The notes beneath the pieces were generated by a model. The model did no database searches, was not told the DNA's origin, and saw only the letters and a list, made by a program, of their open reading frames with translations. Made by a program: the position numbers and the translations under genes. A stretch of 64,000 nucleotides of DNA, taken from NCBI GenBank assembly GCA_034670405.1, contig JAXDDX010000010.1:2938001-3002000 (forward strand), written 5' to 3'. How positions within the stretch are numbered: the stretch's first letter is position 1; each line of letters begins with the position of its first letter. Source of the DNA: Hoplostethus atlanticus. Taxonomy: Eukaryota > Chordata > Actinopteri > Trachichthyiformes > Trachichthyidae. This document shows, in pieces, positions 13,501-27,160 of the stretch.

Positions 13501-14481
13501 AAAATAAACAAATATAACAGATTATTATTAATATAAATAATAATAACATTTTGATTGTAGCCTACAAGAATGTACTGGCATTCAGAGAGACCTGAAAGAC
13601 TTGTGACTTGAGACTTGAGCAGAGAGAGTTACAAACAGCTTTGGTCCAGAGTTATAGAGAAAATGGCCTTGAACAGTTTATAGCTTATGGTCAATGGAAA
13701 AGAGTAAAAGGTGTGAAGTGGAGAGTATAACGAGTCAGACATGTCCGATATGGACAAGCTAAGGCAATGTTGAGATTGAAACTTTGTCTCAAGTTTACTG
13801 ATAAACCGAATGTGGCATATGTCATTTTGTTGGATACTTAGTGTTGCACTGATCTGAACGTGGAATGATTGGTTAGAATATGCTGCAATTGGGAGCAGCC
13901 CTTTTTGAAATCCTTTAGATAGATCATATTGCTCTGGGGACAACACTGTGGACAGTTTGGTCTTTGTTATTGTAACTAGTACTTCTTTGTTGATCAGCAA
14001 ATGTACTACCATGTTCTCGTTCCATGTTCTCTTTCAACTCGGTGACTCTCGCCTCCTTAGGATCTAACAGCACTTCTACCTGAGCAAAATATTTCCGTTT
14101 TCTTTCTGCGTGTATACCTGACACCCACATCGCTCCAAAAAACATCTGTATCAAACATCGCCCTGGCAGCCCGACTAGAATAGCTCACTGGAAACAGGAA
14201 TATATCTCGCTCATAGTGGGGTGGGGGGGGGGGGACCACATCACACAACAAAAGCAACACCAACAACAGCAACAGCAAGATCACCAACAACAACAACACC
14301 ACCACCAGCAGCCGCAGCAGCAGCTTAACACAGCAGACTGCTGATAAAAGGGGGGTTTTGAGTTGCACAAGTTCCTCACAGCTCAGCAGAACGGTGCCAT
14401 CAGCTGTAGCATTTGTCTCTGTTCTCTCCTCTCTTCCTCCCCCTCCTCCTCCCTTCCTCCCCTCCCTCGGTTTCTCTCCAG

Positions 14482-14610
14482 AAGACAGGAAGCTGTTTGT
14501 GGGGATGCTCGGCAAGCAGCAGAGCGAGGAGGACGTCCGACGGCTGTTCGAGACCTTCGGCCAGATCGAGGAGTGCACCGTCCTGCGAGGGCCTGATGGG
14601 GCCAGTAAGG
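14482..14610 (+). CDS. celf6: CELF exon B (129 nt): first two-thirds of RRM2
   Basis: The exon completes the Glu codon started in exon A and continues [18 protein letters not shown]. The RNP2 motif of RRM2 is KLFVGM; the helix [12 protein letters not shown] and the strand [12 protein letters not shown] follow. It ends one base into the Gly of the RNP1 motif. The acceptor is tctccag after an extended pyrimidine tract. The donor AAGG|GTCAGA departs from consensus at several positions and may be weak. Phase is 1 in and 1 out. GMLGKQQ and QIEECTV favour CELF6 over CELF4 (GMLNKQQ, NIEECTI). Confidence 0.96.
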
Positions 14611-15818
14611 GTCAGAGCCCACACACCTCCCCTCTTTCTCCCTCTCTCTCCCTCTCTGTCTGTTAGTGTTACTGTCTCTCTCTCTCTCTCTTCTGGCTCT
14701 TTGCATTTCCAGTGCCTCGCTTCACCTGCCGTACTCTTATTGACATCGTCTTCCTCCTTTGGTCGTCTTTTTATTCTCTTCTGTGATCTACTCTGGTCTC
14801 CTGAATAACTCATCCTCCCCTTCAGCTATCTTGTTTTTTTACCACCTGCTACGTGTCTCGCTCGCATTTCTTTCATACCTCGTTGACACTGTACGCTCTC
14901 ACCTCCCTCCTCACACCTTTGTTTTCTCACTACTTTCTGTCTTTTCATTCTCTTAATTTTTTTCTCACTCCAACTCTCCTTCTTTCTCTCTCTCTCGCTC
15001 TCTCTCTCTCACTTCTCCTTTCCACCTCAAGCTCCTTATATGTTGCCTCTTTTCATCACGCCAGCACCTCTCTCCCTGGGCTCGTACTCAACAAATACAT
15101 CAAAAAACACCTCCTCCTTCTCCTCACCCCTTTCTTCCTCGTCCTCCTGTTTTCACAAAGGCGGAGGGGAGTGTAATCATGTTTGTTTCCCACATTCCCG
15201 TCATCCCTCCCCGGAGACACTATTGGACGATAATGTCCTACTGTAAATAAAGCAGGCGAGCTCTGGGTTTTTGCTGCTGTCACTCACCGCGCTGTAGATC
15301 CGTCTGCATTCGGGAGCAGCTAAAGCAGTCACATCCGTGGATTATGTGCTATTTAGTTATTAGAGCATGGTCAAATTAAAGATGGTCGTGAATGTGCGAT
15401 TCAGGGGGGATTGTTCCGAGCACCGCGAGAGACTCTCCCATCATCCTTTGATGAAGGTCCCTGTCTCGCAGACTTGAAGCCATGCTATTTTGAGCGATAA
15501 CGCCAATGATAGCGCTGGGAAGCTTAGGATCTCTCCATTCTCTCCATTCTCTGTGATTTATTCTCCTATATGAAGTGTCTGAATGTGTGAAAGGGATGTG
15601 TGGGATGGTGGGGGATGGTGGTGGGTGGGTGGGTGGGTGGGGGGGGGTTGATAATGTGCGCGCCTTCTGAGTACATCAAAGAGAAAGGCTGGCTATATTG
15701 AGCCACGTGCCTATCTGTGTCTACATCTGTTCCCCTCACTGTTAATCCCAGGTCTATTGCTCTGCGTCGCCCCGCCGGCCCGCTACCTCTCTTTCTTCCT
15801 TGCTCCCAGGCTTGTTTC

Positions 15819-15852
<34 letters not shown>

Positions 15853-18763
15853 TCATCTCTCCCTCCCTCCCTTTCTGGCTCCCACTCCTCCTGTCTGCTC
15901 AGATGCCTCACGCTGATTGACAGCACATAAAATGAAATAAGGCCGGTGTTGCTGTGTCAGACAGGAGCTAGTTTTCTCCCTCGTTCGCTCCTTCACTCCT
16001 TTTCACCCACCACCCCCCACCCACCCCTACCACCCAATTCCCAAACTTCTCTATCTTCGCCTCCCATCACCAGCCATACATTAGCTGCGGTGATATCTGT
16101 CTCTTATTCTCACAGGTTTGATCATTCCCTTTCTCTGAGTCTCTCCGCTATGAAAAGGAAAACTGTAGAATAATGTCAACCATGCGCAGAGGCTGTGTGG
16201 TGCCACCAGACAAAGGTCTCATATTCAGGTGGCTGGTCCTATCACTCACCGTGCAACAGTCCCACGCAATCATTACGGTGACGTTACGGCAAATTATTTT
16301 GCCAGCCGCCACGCTCGGGACGAGGTTCCGTAATTCAAATGAGACAGACCTTGAAATTGACAGTGCTATCTGTTCCATGATGGAGCCTTTGTCCCCTGTT
16401 GATGTAAATTTATGCCACTCGGAGGCTTTTCAGCACCCCTCTTCACCCAATAAAAAGGCCGCGAAGTTTAACATCCATCTCTCTATGGCGCTACTCCTCA
16501 AAGTACTTTCAAAGTGCAACACTTGCTGCCAGAGTTGAATAGAGCCCCGAATTGTCAGGAATAATAGAGAGATGGCTTTTAGGTCTATAATTAAGTTGTG
16601 TTATAAATGTCACCCATCCAGCGGGATGGAATTCATGCATACATATTATTTCCCCGGGAATTCAAAACGCGCTTGAAAGCAATGCAATCTCTCTTTTTTT
16701 TTTTTTCCTCTTTCCTTTTTTTTCTCCAACTCATTCTCACCCATCACATTCAAAAAAACTCAAATGTGCACTATAATTTATGAGGCTGTAGCACTTCCAA
16801 TTCTTTTGAGATGTAGTGCTCTGGGTCCCTGAACTTTTTTATTTTCTAGGTCAGGAAAAAGCAAGGCTACACATCTCTGTCTTGTTTCGGTGCCGAATTT
16901 GAAGACCCCGTGTGCTTGACATGACTTTCCCATAAGTGGCGTGTGCCAAGCACAGCAGTTTCGGGTGTCTCTCTGGTTGGTCTGAGCTGGCAAGGGCACT
17001 GAGACCCTGGTATAATGTCAGACAGCCTTGTGAGGTGGCTGTTCATGAGGGAACCACCAGCAAACTATCCTGCCCTACAAAACCACAGGCCTTTGAACGC
17101 TAAAACAAACTGTCCCTTATTATTTCAACTACACCGGTTAAACGCGTTTGCTCCTTCAGAGACAGACTTGCAGTCAAATGGCTTGCAGCAGGTTGTCTCA
17201 TTTCAGTTGGACGAACGGAGACCTTTCCTGTTTCAAACCAGAGGGGCGTCCCAGAGAAGTTAAAGTGTGCTAGGGTGCTGTGATGGAATCAAAGGCCTTT
17301 TTGACTTTTCTGCTAGCCGTATTTAGTCCTCTCTTGCTTTGAGAGCATTCAACCCTACAGAAAGCACATGGCCTTTATTACTCATACCATTTCCACACAG
17401 ACAACTTCATCAGTTGTAATCGCATAGCATTTATTGTGCTGATGGAAAGGGGGATCGTCTGGTAAAGGTGGAAATTGTCCTCCACTGATTGTCCACTTAC
17501 TGCATGTCCTTTAGTCCCATCTTTTTGATTTGGCCAGGAAATTATTCATTTGTATGTCTGGGAAGCAAAGCTGACTCCTGAGATGCTGAAGTGAATGGGC
17601 CGCTGCCTGGCCCAGATCATCTCCTGAGTCTATCAGCGATTGTAATTTAAATGAATCATCTCGACTCCAGCAGGACTAGATGATGAATAAATGTATATGA
17701 ACAAATCTAACTGGCTTGTTGAAAGCTTTTTGAATGGGTATCAGCAGTTCTGGAGGAGCTGGGGTCAGAACTGAGGGAAAGCCTGTCTGGTGCTATGACA
17801 TTGGTCCTGTTCGATTAATGGAAAAGGGGCAGAATTAATCCAGGAGTTTGTTAATTAAGTATCTCTTGACTTAACACATGAGCTACCTGAAGGCAAGGAT
17901 AAGAATAGGACATAACAGAATACCTTGTGAAGTCTATGACGACCATAAAGCTTAGAGAAATAGCTCCTGTTTAATTTAATGGGGGATTTGGAAAATTACT
18001 GCATTTCAGTTCCTCTGTATTTCGGTTCACTAGCTTTCTCTTCATGTTATAGTGGCTTTTCATCTTCCTTTATTTTGCTCTGGTACACTATTTAATCTTG
18101 TGGTCAGACAATGTATACTGAGAACGCACAGCCTTCCAAAATACATGCGTTTTTTATTATCTACTTGAATCTTTAATGTCATTTGAAATGATAATGCAAT
18201 GAAGCTCCCGAACACTACGCCTGTTCCCTTGTCTTCCAGACAACCTTTTATGTTTACTTTTCCTTTTGTGCATTAACTACACAACAGATTTAAAATGATT
18301 TGAATGCCCCTTGAGCAAAGCCCCCCCACCACCCCACCCCTCCATCTGAAATTATACGCGAGCAAAGATTCGGTTAGATAGGCAGATTATAATACTATGC
18401 CTTTGTCATCATAATCTCTTTTATGAGTGACTGCACACAAATCACAATGTGTAAATATTAAACAGATTAATAATCACAAACAAGTCAGGATAGTAAATGC
18501 CTTGGCTCCATGCTCCAGAGTGGAGGGGGTGGAATTAGAAATGGGCGAGGGACAGGATGTTCCATGCAGCTAATGCCTTCACTACAATTAGACTGATTTA
18601 TTCAGAGTTATGCACTGAAAACACAAATGGCAGAATATATTAACAAACTAGATAACATGAAAACAATGGTAATGAATGTTTTTTTCCCACCATATTCAAG
18701 GCCAGCTCCTTGATGTTTCTCCCCCCCCCTTTCTCTATTTCTGTGTTTTTTCTGGGCATACAG
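14611..18763 (+). other. Intron B-C (4.2 kb)
   Basis: The first ~600 nt are strongly C/T-rich, with CT runs near 14675-14695 and 14980-15010 and further pyrimidine tracts at 15820-15870. A G/T-rich patch lies at 15598-15650. The rest is unremarkable intron sequence. No exon-like segment was found. Confidence 0.8.
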
Positions 18764-18843
18764 GCTGTGCCTTTGTCAAGTTCTCCAGCCACGCAGAAGC
18801 ACAGGCCGCCATCAACAGCTTGCATGGTGGACAGACCATGCCT
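18764..18843 (+). CDS. celf6: CELF exon C (80 nt): end of RRM2
   Basis: The first two bases complete the Gly of RNP1, giving KGCAFVKF across the splice. The helix [20 protein letters not shown] follows. These are the RNP1 strand and second helix of RRM2. The exon ends in phase 0 at CCT|GTGAGT, a strong donor, and the acceptor is atacag after a T/C-rich tract. The 80-nt size is not a multiple of three, so skipping it would shift the frame, a known route to unproductive CELF transcripts (inference for this gene). Confidence 0.96.
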
Positions 18844-19512
18844 GTGAGTACCACGCTTTGATACACACTCCTAACTAGCGTTGTCACGATACCACAACTT
18901 TAACTTTAACACCAATACTTAGTTTAACATTTACAAATTTGGTAAAAACAAGAAAAATAAACCAATCAATATGATACCACACTTGACTTTGCAGCAACTT
19001 TTCACAGAGGTTTTGTTGTTGATTGGGTGTCAACTCTGTAAGCAAAATAACATCATATTTTGCCCCTCGCACCTTTTTTGTCAACTAGTTTGGGTGCACT
19101 GCGATTCAGTTGAAAAAGTGGACTGTTTGATGTTGCTCCCTTGTTTTCAGCTGCTGAATTTTTGCGCTGACTGCTGCAGTCCGGTGTCAAGAGCCAGACG
19201 GCAGCTCTGTCTATGCCAATATTCTTCTTCTTCTTCTTTTAACTATTCCAATCCACAAGCCATCCGCACATATATGCCCTCTGGAGGTGACGCTGAAATA
19301 GAATTTCAGCTTGCAGGACTCATTTGGTGAAAATACTAAACTTTTATAAAATTCAATATTGAATTCAATGTTTCGCAATGGTATTGAAGTAATGTTGAAA
19401 TTTTGGTTATTGTGACAATGCTACTCGTAACACACAGACACACACACACACACACACACAGCCAAAGAGACAGATATAAACATACACACAAAGGATGCCA
19501 GAGAAAAAAAAA

Positions 19513-19548
19513 ATATATATACAGTATATATATATATATATATATATA
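19513..19548 (+). repeat. (TA)n microsatellite
   Basis: TA run interrupted by CAG; it follows a CA run at about 19434-19460. Confidence 0.93.
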
Positions 19549-20449
19549 AAAGCAAATAGAGATCACTGTCGTCACAGCATCACATTTCAAAGCAAACCAA
19601 CAGTCCACAGTCTCACATACATTCTCACCGTGTATTATCGCACACAAAAGATTCCCACAGTCAGCATCCGCCACCTTACAGCGCACAGCTGCACACTCTG
19701 TATCTCTGTCTTCTCCCTCAATATCCATTTCCTTCTCTCACTATTCAACTACCATTTCAGCTCACAGATAGAGAGTGTTTACATTCACGGTCTTATAAAG
19801 ATATGATTACCGTGCATAGCACATGAATGCTTGAATGTGTCCTAAGGAAGCATCGTATAGCATGTGTCAGTATGATGTCATCAATGTATAAGGGTTGGAA
19901 TTGGAGTCGTGGAAAGCTGGAAATACGAAACATATGCAGATATCAACTGCAGACGTACGAGGAGATGTTATGTTTGAGTTTGCTCTTGAGTTTATTTCCA
20001 TTGTTACTTGCATACAATGATTGAGTTCTGCAGAATGCATATTGCTAAAACACATGAATTGGGACTGTAAAATTATTATTGAATGAATAATTACTCAACA
20101 ATTATTTTGAAATTATTAATTCTTAAAAAAGTGTCTATGGTGGCATTCCTCAGTTGATCACTACTACACACTACACTACTACTTCTGTTTGCTTCAGCTT
20201 TATATATTTATATTTTTACAACTATTTGTACATACTTTTTTTTAATAAAGTTTCAAAGTGCTGTCAAAGAAGTCAAAGCAAACAGCAAAGGCAATAAAAG
20301 CACAGTAAGAAATTAGGAGTAGGAGCAAGGCAAGAACCACATATATGGGAGGTCAAACAATTAATCAAAGGTCACCACATAAAAGCAAGTCTATAAGAAG
20401 AGTTTTAAAAGCGAAATATGATGCAGATTTAGTCAGCCTAAGCTTTGCA

Positions 20450-20960
20450 GGCAGGCTGTTCCAAAGTATAGGAGCCTTTATTTTTTTCATCTAGACTTTG
20501 GAACAGCCAAAAGGAACCAGCCCGAGGACCTCAGGCTGTAATATTGTCTTTTTGTTCCAGTTAAAATCATAGCTCCAACAAGTTGCAATAGTCTAAGCGA
20601 GAAGAGATAAAAGCATGGATGACTCCTTCCCAAACACTAAATGATTCAAATGGCTTTAATTTGGCAATATTTCTCAGTTGAAGGTAACAAGATTGAGCAA
20701 CTCTCTTACCTCCTGTCTTCATTGGCACACAGCGTACCCAAGTGGTGAATCAACATGATGTTGGGTGAGCCGAAAGGACTATTTCTAATTTGTTTTCATT
20801 TAGTTGTCAAAGATTCTGCAACATCTGGCACTTTATATCTGTGAGGCAGTTTATAAGAGTGCTGATAGGTTTCATAGGCAGATAAAACTGTGTGTCGTCA
20901 ACATATCGTTGAATTTAAGGTATGTTTGCGTCTCACATGTCCAAGTGGAAGCATGCAAAT
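20450..20960 (-). mobile_element. Degenerate non-LTR retrotransposon (L2/CR1-like LINE), RT to C-terminus
   Basis: Reverse-strand translation shows the reverse-transcriptase catalytic motif YVDDTQFYLPMKP (YVDD at 20894-20905). Downstream come a decayed LNENKLEIVL segment, LRNIAKLK near 20670 and FISSRLDYCN at about 20590-20625. This order (YxDD, then NxxKTE-like, then SRLDYCN) is the conserved RT C-terminal layout of L2-clade LINEs in fish. Several in-frame stops and frame breaks show it is inactive. Sequence at 20960-21020 continues upstream in the element (a decayed LPLG-like segment). It sits antisense within the C-D intron. Confidence 0.75.
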
Positions 20961-21019
20961 GGAGAAAAAAAATTGACTGCTGAGGATGAGGATGACTCAA
21001 AACATTCTATTGAAAATGT

Positions 21020-21660
21020 AGGAGTTGATAGGAGTTTTGTCCCTGAGACCAAGCCAGTTTCTCCAGCAATCTAATAAAGTGGTAGGGTCTACAGTATCGA
21101 AGGCCACACTGACATCTGAAAGAATTAAAACAGCCAGCCTCTGCTGCTGAAAGAAGGTCACCGGTAACTCGGCAGAGAGCAGCCTATATGCTATGAAGTG
21201 CTCTGAAGCTAGATTGGAATTTCTCGAAAATATTTTAACTTATAAAAGATATTACTTGAGCTGAGAAAGCTTCTTTCTTCCTCGAATGAAAAAGGGTTGT
21301 TTTGAGGTGGACCAGTAGTGTGCAGGAGACGAGGGGTCAAGACTGAACCTGAGCCACTGCATGTTTAAAAAATAAAACTGAAATAGCAGTGGCCAGAGAG
21401 CTACTGAGAATAAAGTGCTTGCACTGACTGATTTGAATATCTTTTTAAGAAACAGCATCTAGGGGACAGGTGGAGGACTTCATACATTGTCTGTTCCAGG
21501 ACCGGGGGAGAAATGGCTTCAAAACAGCTCATCACAGCCAAATTACTAACAGTGACAGATAGTTCCCTGTCAGAGGGTGCGATCTTATATCCTCTACTTT
21601 TGTGGTGAAGAATAATGCAAATTGCTGTTAACACTTTTCAGGGGAGGCTTCAAAGCAGTG
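21020..21660. repeat. Repeat-like sequence adjoining the LINE fragment, family unknown
   Basis: Phrases such as the stretch at 21080-21130 (acagtatcgaaggccacactgacatctgaa) and 21465-21500 (ggtggaggacttcatacattg) resemble a moderately repetitive fish element I have seen in several genomes but cannot name. There are no clear termini. It may belong to the same insertion as the LINE fragment or be an independent insertion. Confidence 0.35.
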
Positions 21661-24600
21661 ACTAGAAGAGAGGTTAACAACTGAATCAATAATATTAAAA
21701 AAGCAACCTAGAGTTACGATGGCTCTTCAAACTAAGGTCAAAGAAAATGCTATAATTTGCTAAAATATCAGAAAATGGTTAAGGGTGCTCTTACATCATT
21801 AACCACTTTAAGATATTTTAGCATTAAGTCCTTCATTAAATCGTTGGCTTTTCTACATTTCTCTTTCTTGAGTGTTATCATCTAGCCTTGGCAGGGGTAT
21901 TTTTTCTTGATCTGACTTGATCTGAAATAATTTTATGCTATTTACCCCAACCCTAACCAGATTAACCAAAACACATGAAGTATATGTACAAGCATTTTGT
22001 TCTGGTGACTGTGGTGCAGATACACAGAATATCACAGTACCAGCCAATGGTGAGAGGACAACAGGACAATGCAAGATGTACTTCCGACAGTGGACAATAC
22101 ATATTAGTCTATATCTATACATTCAATGCTCTATAGCTGTGTGCATTCAATTAGCGTGGCATGTAGTTTGGTTGTAACTATACAAGGAGGTGTGGCGAGT
22201 AGGCAATAGTCTGTTGGTCCAGTTTACCATAAGAAAGTTATGAGACGCAGGAAATACATGAGTAGCATTAATAGGTCTTCATTCGGTGTGGTTGACGAGT
22301 GAGGGCAGTAAATCTGCAGAAAAGTAGATCTGGAGAATAATATTATAGGGAATACTGACCTATGCTATTCTGCAGAATAATGTAGTGATTTGTAGTATGT
22401 TCATTAGAGAGCAGCAATCTTGGTAATTGGTTGATATAACACGTTATCCTGCTGTATTCATCTGCTGCTTCTTGTACACAACACACTGGGCGTCCTCCTC
22501 ATTATTAGACTTCCTGTAACTCTTGTCAAACTGCAGTTAATTACAAATTGGGTATGCTTGTATCTGGCTTGAAAAAGGCCACCAGTGAAGATGCTTTAGT
22601 AAAAGAAATGATGAAATATGAAGCATCTCCATGCCAGTGCTGGGTGTGTGTGCCTACCCTACAGCTGCACACACTCTTTCTGGCAGACACCCGCACCTTC
22701 ACACACTCCACTGATGTTCCGCAATAAATATTTACGGACGCTTTCTGGCAGCCAGATAGTGTCCTGGAAGCCAGATGTAATTTACACATCTTTTTGATGC
22801 CGCCTTATTTTGCATTACATTGAAGTAGTGAGGGAAAAAAATAAGTGGTGGAGTCACTGTAACTTTATGTGTGTTTGTTGTGCTGTTGTGCCCAAACTTT
22901 TTGGCATGGAACCACAAGGGTCAAAATTCGACATAGGCCATGAGCCAAAAATAATCATGCTGCACACTAAATATTTAGAATTGTAAGAAGCTTCTTAGGT
23001 TCATTATAATCAAGATACTTACATTATACTGATATTCACAATATCTTTTGAACTTGATCAAATGTAGAATACATACACATTCAGAATATTTCTATTTTTG
23101 GACCTCTTTGGGGGTCCTGTGTTTTTGTTTTCTTGCCGAGGGTGAAATTTGGCCCATTCGGCCCTGCTTTTAGTCTCGCTGTATGTTTGTACTCTAGCCC
23201 AGACCTGGCTGCACTGGGTCAGGCCATAGCCAGCCACCTGAGGTCTGCAGCAGATGAACTGTCCAAGGCAACATATGGAGCCACAAACAGACTCAGGGTG
23301 GATTCAGAGCCATCCAAAAGTTCATTAATAATCTATATTATCCATATCTCTCTCCCTCTATCCCTGCACCTGTTCTCCTCCTCTCCCCAAGTCCAACTCC
23401 CACTCAGATTAATAGGCAAGGTGGCCATTAGTACCCAACTAAGGCTTGGGTACCGATGGGGGATGCAGTTAATTTGGATAATATCACTGCCACATGTCGT
23501 CAACAACAGACTAACAGGAGGCAGGATTCAGAGAGTCGGCTGCGCTGTTCGCTGCCTGCTGCCAGCTGTGGAGTCTGGATGAACCTCGAACAAAGAGCCC
23601 CGTCTCTCCCTCTCTCTTAATGTTCTCTCTACAGCATCTGTGTTACCTGGCACACGCACACATGCCATAAATAATACCTGCACCAAAATACACTGGACCA
23701 AAATGAAAGGCTTTAATGAAGCTAAAGGGTGAGGGATGCCACCGAAGGGCATGGGCTGATAGATCGGGTCATAGCTTTAATTGATGCTTATTGCAGATTG
23801 CAGGTGCCCCCAAAATTAACTTAAAAGGTGATTGGGCCCTAACAGGCGCTCTCACTGGTTCAGCTGTTGAATTAAGGCTGCAGAGGCACAGGTGGCAGGG
23901 CTTCAAATGGCAGAGCCGGGGGCAGGCAGACAGCACCCAGCAAATTGCAGACATTGTCATGTTCGGTGTCACAGCGTGGCTGACAGGGCCTGTGGAGCTC
24001 ACCGGTGTTGGCAGCAACAAGAGTGTTCATGTGTGTGATACTGCAGCTCTGGATTAATGAGAAATAAGACCAAGCTAGAGAGCATGTCAGTGTAACACAC
24101 ACTTCGTCAAAACGCCATATGAAACTGTTTCAGAATCGTAACTGACACACTACATGGAGTTTTGATTTTGCACGATACATATATTGTATGTTATTTTGAG
24201 TATAGCCAGTGATGTACTGGCTGTATTCAACACTATAATGAATGACGGTGTTCTTCTTCTGTGTTTTTTGACTTGATGCAGTGTGCTAGGCAGCCCGCAG
24301 CAGCATGTGGTGGACAGTAAGGACCGACCAAGACAGCATCCTCCACTGCTAATGAGAGCCGGTCCTCCCATGAGGCTGGCTGGGATGTAGTGAGGTTCAA
24401 AGACTCGCACATGAGGCCCGCAAGGGGGTCTCATCCAATTACCGGACAAACTTGTTATGGTTTATTCGATAATTTCATTACTGATTTTCTATTAACCCGT
24501 TCAGCGAAAATGAAATGTTTTTGAAAGCTGACGTAACTCTTTGTCGTTTATGAAAAAAAGTGGTTTGATTTTTGCTGAGCATGGGAGAAACTGGGTTCTC

Positions 24601-27128
24601 ACCACATTAGTTGTTGATCGTTAGTATGCCTTCCAAAATGACAGTTTTCCCTCCGCCTTGTAATATTATGTTGCCGTAAGCTTCTTTAGAGGGTGGAAGA
24701 GTGTGTGTTTACCTTTTGGTACACACTTAACACCAGTGTCTTTGTATCGCAGTAATGCACTGATAAAAGCGTAATGCCGTTTCACTGGTGCAGCTCAGTT
24801 CTAATCCTTCAATTACCGTTGTGTATTTTCCTGCTACACATTTTCTGCCCAATACAAAATCCAATATAGGAGATTTTCGCAAGTCAAGTGTGTTGTTCAA
24901 GAAATTAGATTAGTTTTTGAACCCGTGACAAATTCCTTAGTTGTACCTGTCAAAAGTGAAGGCTCCCTGTTGGCCCTTATCAAATTCACCGAATTCATTT
25001 TCTCTCCAGGTATAGGAGTCATGCTGGTGGAGGTTATTATTCTGTTTGTTTGTCAGCTTGTGATTTTCTGCCACCAGCGAGGAGTGGCTGCTTTGCATCC
25101 AGCGCCCGTTGTCTCCTGCCACCTGTTCCTTCATTACCTGGCCACTCTATTACTCTTCCTTTATATGGATGGAAACTTGCAATCCCCAAGGAAGATCTCA
25201 CTCTCCGAAATCTCTCGATTGGGCCTTGGACCCAGACAAAATACATCAGGTTTAGATTTGAAGATATGAAATCTTCTCTTCTGACAGGAGATGTTCTTCT
25301 ACAAGGGGGCGAGGATAAGAGGAAATTCTGTTTTTATTTTAGAGGGGATATTGAATCTTTCATGCTATGGAAGTCAGGAATGGTGGGCTCTGACCTGAGT
25401 GGCGGCGCTGGCAATACTTGCAGGGGCTGTCTCAGTGTTTTAGTGCCGTGGCCTGCAGACGCTGCAGACTGGGTCTCCTCCCCTGCTGCTGTCTACAGTG
25501 GAGCACTCTGCTGGGAGAAGCCAGTCCAGGCGAGACTCGCCTTCGTCTTGAGTCATGGTGCAGTGAGTACAGGCAGCCTCGGGCTCTCCCGCTCCCGATG
25601 CTCATGATGCATTCTTCATGAGGTATTAAATGAATATAAGAATATACAGATACACAAAGCAGAAAATGAATGTGATCTAAATGCCAGGCCCCTGTGCTGC
25701 GGGCAGGCTTGAGCACTCAGCTGGAGGGACATGTTTGCTCAGCGCTGGCCTCATGAAATCCGACAGCCCAGTCCCTTCCACCGGCCCCACAAAGTTGAGA
25801 AGAACTGAGAAAGGTCAGGAGGTGGGATGAAATAAAGTTAGAAAGGGGAAAACACTGTACCGTTAACACCACTGCTTTGGAGTATTGATTTAGCTAATTG
25901 AAATGGCATCTTGGGAGAAGCACCAGATGGGTCTCCTTTGGCCTGAGGTGCGGAGCTGGCTGACTCTGATAGGATCCCATCTGAGACGCACTGTCCCTGG
26001 GGTCCATGCTGATGCCTTCCTTCATTCCCCAGCCTCTTTCTCAGACTTATCTACAGCCAACACATTGTCTTGGCTGTGTTCAGAGAATGATTATGAAACC
26101 CTTCGCAAATGATTTTGTGGAATACTTGCGAAAACCTCAGAACAAAAACAGCTCCTGACATTTTTTCAGCTCTCGGTACACCTTTTTAATAGTACTGATA
26201 CGAGGTTGAGGTGAGGGTTCGGCTCAAGGAAAGACTTTCTTTAGGGCAATATAAGAAAAATCACTGTCTCGGATTTAGGCAAGATAAACCTAACAGCAAC
26301 CGAGATGTAAGGTTTGTTGTTGTGATTAACCAACCCACAAAGCATGAGACCACCCTGGCGTATTGCCCTCTCAATGGCAATCACTTAGCTGCTACTGTTT
26401 AAATTTTAAAGTGCTCACAAAAGTAGGACGCAGCACTTTTCCTGTGAATTGTTCTGAATTACCATGAAGTCAGGCTGCACTAAACTAGGATTGAGACCGT
26501 GTTTGCTGACTGACTGAATACACAGCTCTCATACAGTGTAGTTGCTATATTCCGCTTCACAGGACTTAAGTTTGTTTGTTTCTATGATTTTCTGTTTGGA
26601 TAGCTCTGCTTTAGTAATGTGCCTCCTGCGAGTAGTATTAAAGCTTGTGCTCAGGTTTGGAGAGTAGCTTAAAGGCTTTCTTGGTCTAGGCATTGTCAAT
26701 TTTACATTCTCACACACAGACACACACGTGCACACACAAAAAAACAGCTGTACACACAGAAACACTCACCGGTCAGCCTCATCTTTCCCTGTCACTGTGT
26801 CCCCCTGTAGCTCCCTCACCTTTTTGATTTTTACACCCAAAGAAAATATGGTTATCGAAATCAAAGCCTGAATTTGTGCTGACCCATGTCAGGATGAGGA
26901 ATTCTATGAGAGATGAATCCAAGTTGTGATTATGGAGTCCTTTTCTCCCCTTGTCTTTGCTTTTATGATCTTGCTAATCATATCCTGACTGCCCCCTGGC
27001 TGCCTGTGTCCTTCTGTCCTGGTGCTGCTCCTCGCTCTTTCCCAGCATGCACTGCCTGTAATTAAATAGGAGCCTGGTCCTCTTGACAGTGTCTGTGGCT
27101 GCTTTCTCTGCCTGGCAGCCTCCTCACC

Positions 27129-27160
<32 letters not shown>

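Larger units (their letters stand above)
3156..14481 (+). other. Intron A-B (11.3 kb)
   Basis: No exon-like sequence was recognised. It contains CA, GATA-type, CT, GGT and TTTAG microsatellites, a pair of 59-bp repeats at 8210 and 9204, and a possible Tc1-like fragment near 13340. Long open frames such as the reverse-strand ones around 10.4-11.5 kb and 13.6-14.6 kb have low-complexity or unrecognisable translations. The intron ends in a very long C/T-rich tract (14410-14480) before the exon B acceptor. Confidence 0.8.

Noticed and set aside
14057..14813. Overlapping - strand frames opposite exon B
   Set aside because: Antisense shadows of exon B and its C/T-rich flanks; low-complexity Arg/Glu text.
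21940..21965. Telomere-like CCCTAA motif
   Set aside because: Only one and a half units (ccccaaccctaaccag); chance.
25050..25607. 185-codon open frame on the + strand
   Set aside because: No recognisable domain, inside the celf C-D intron, composition like its surroundings, no splice-consistent borders.
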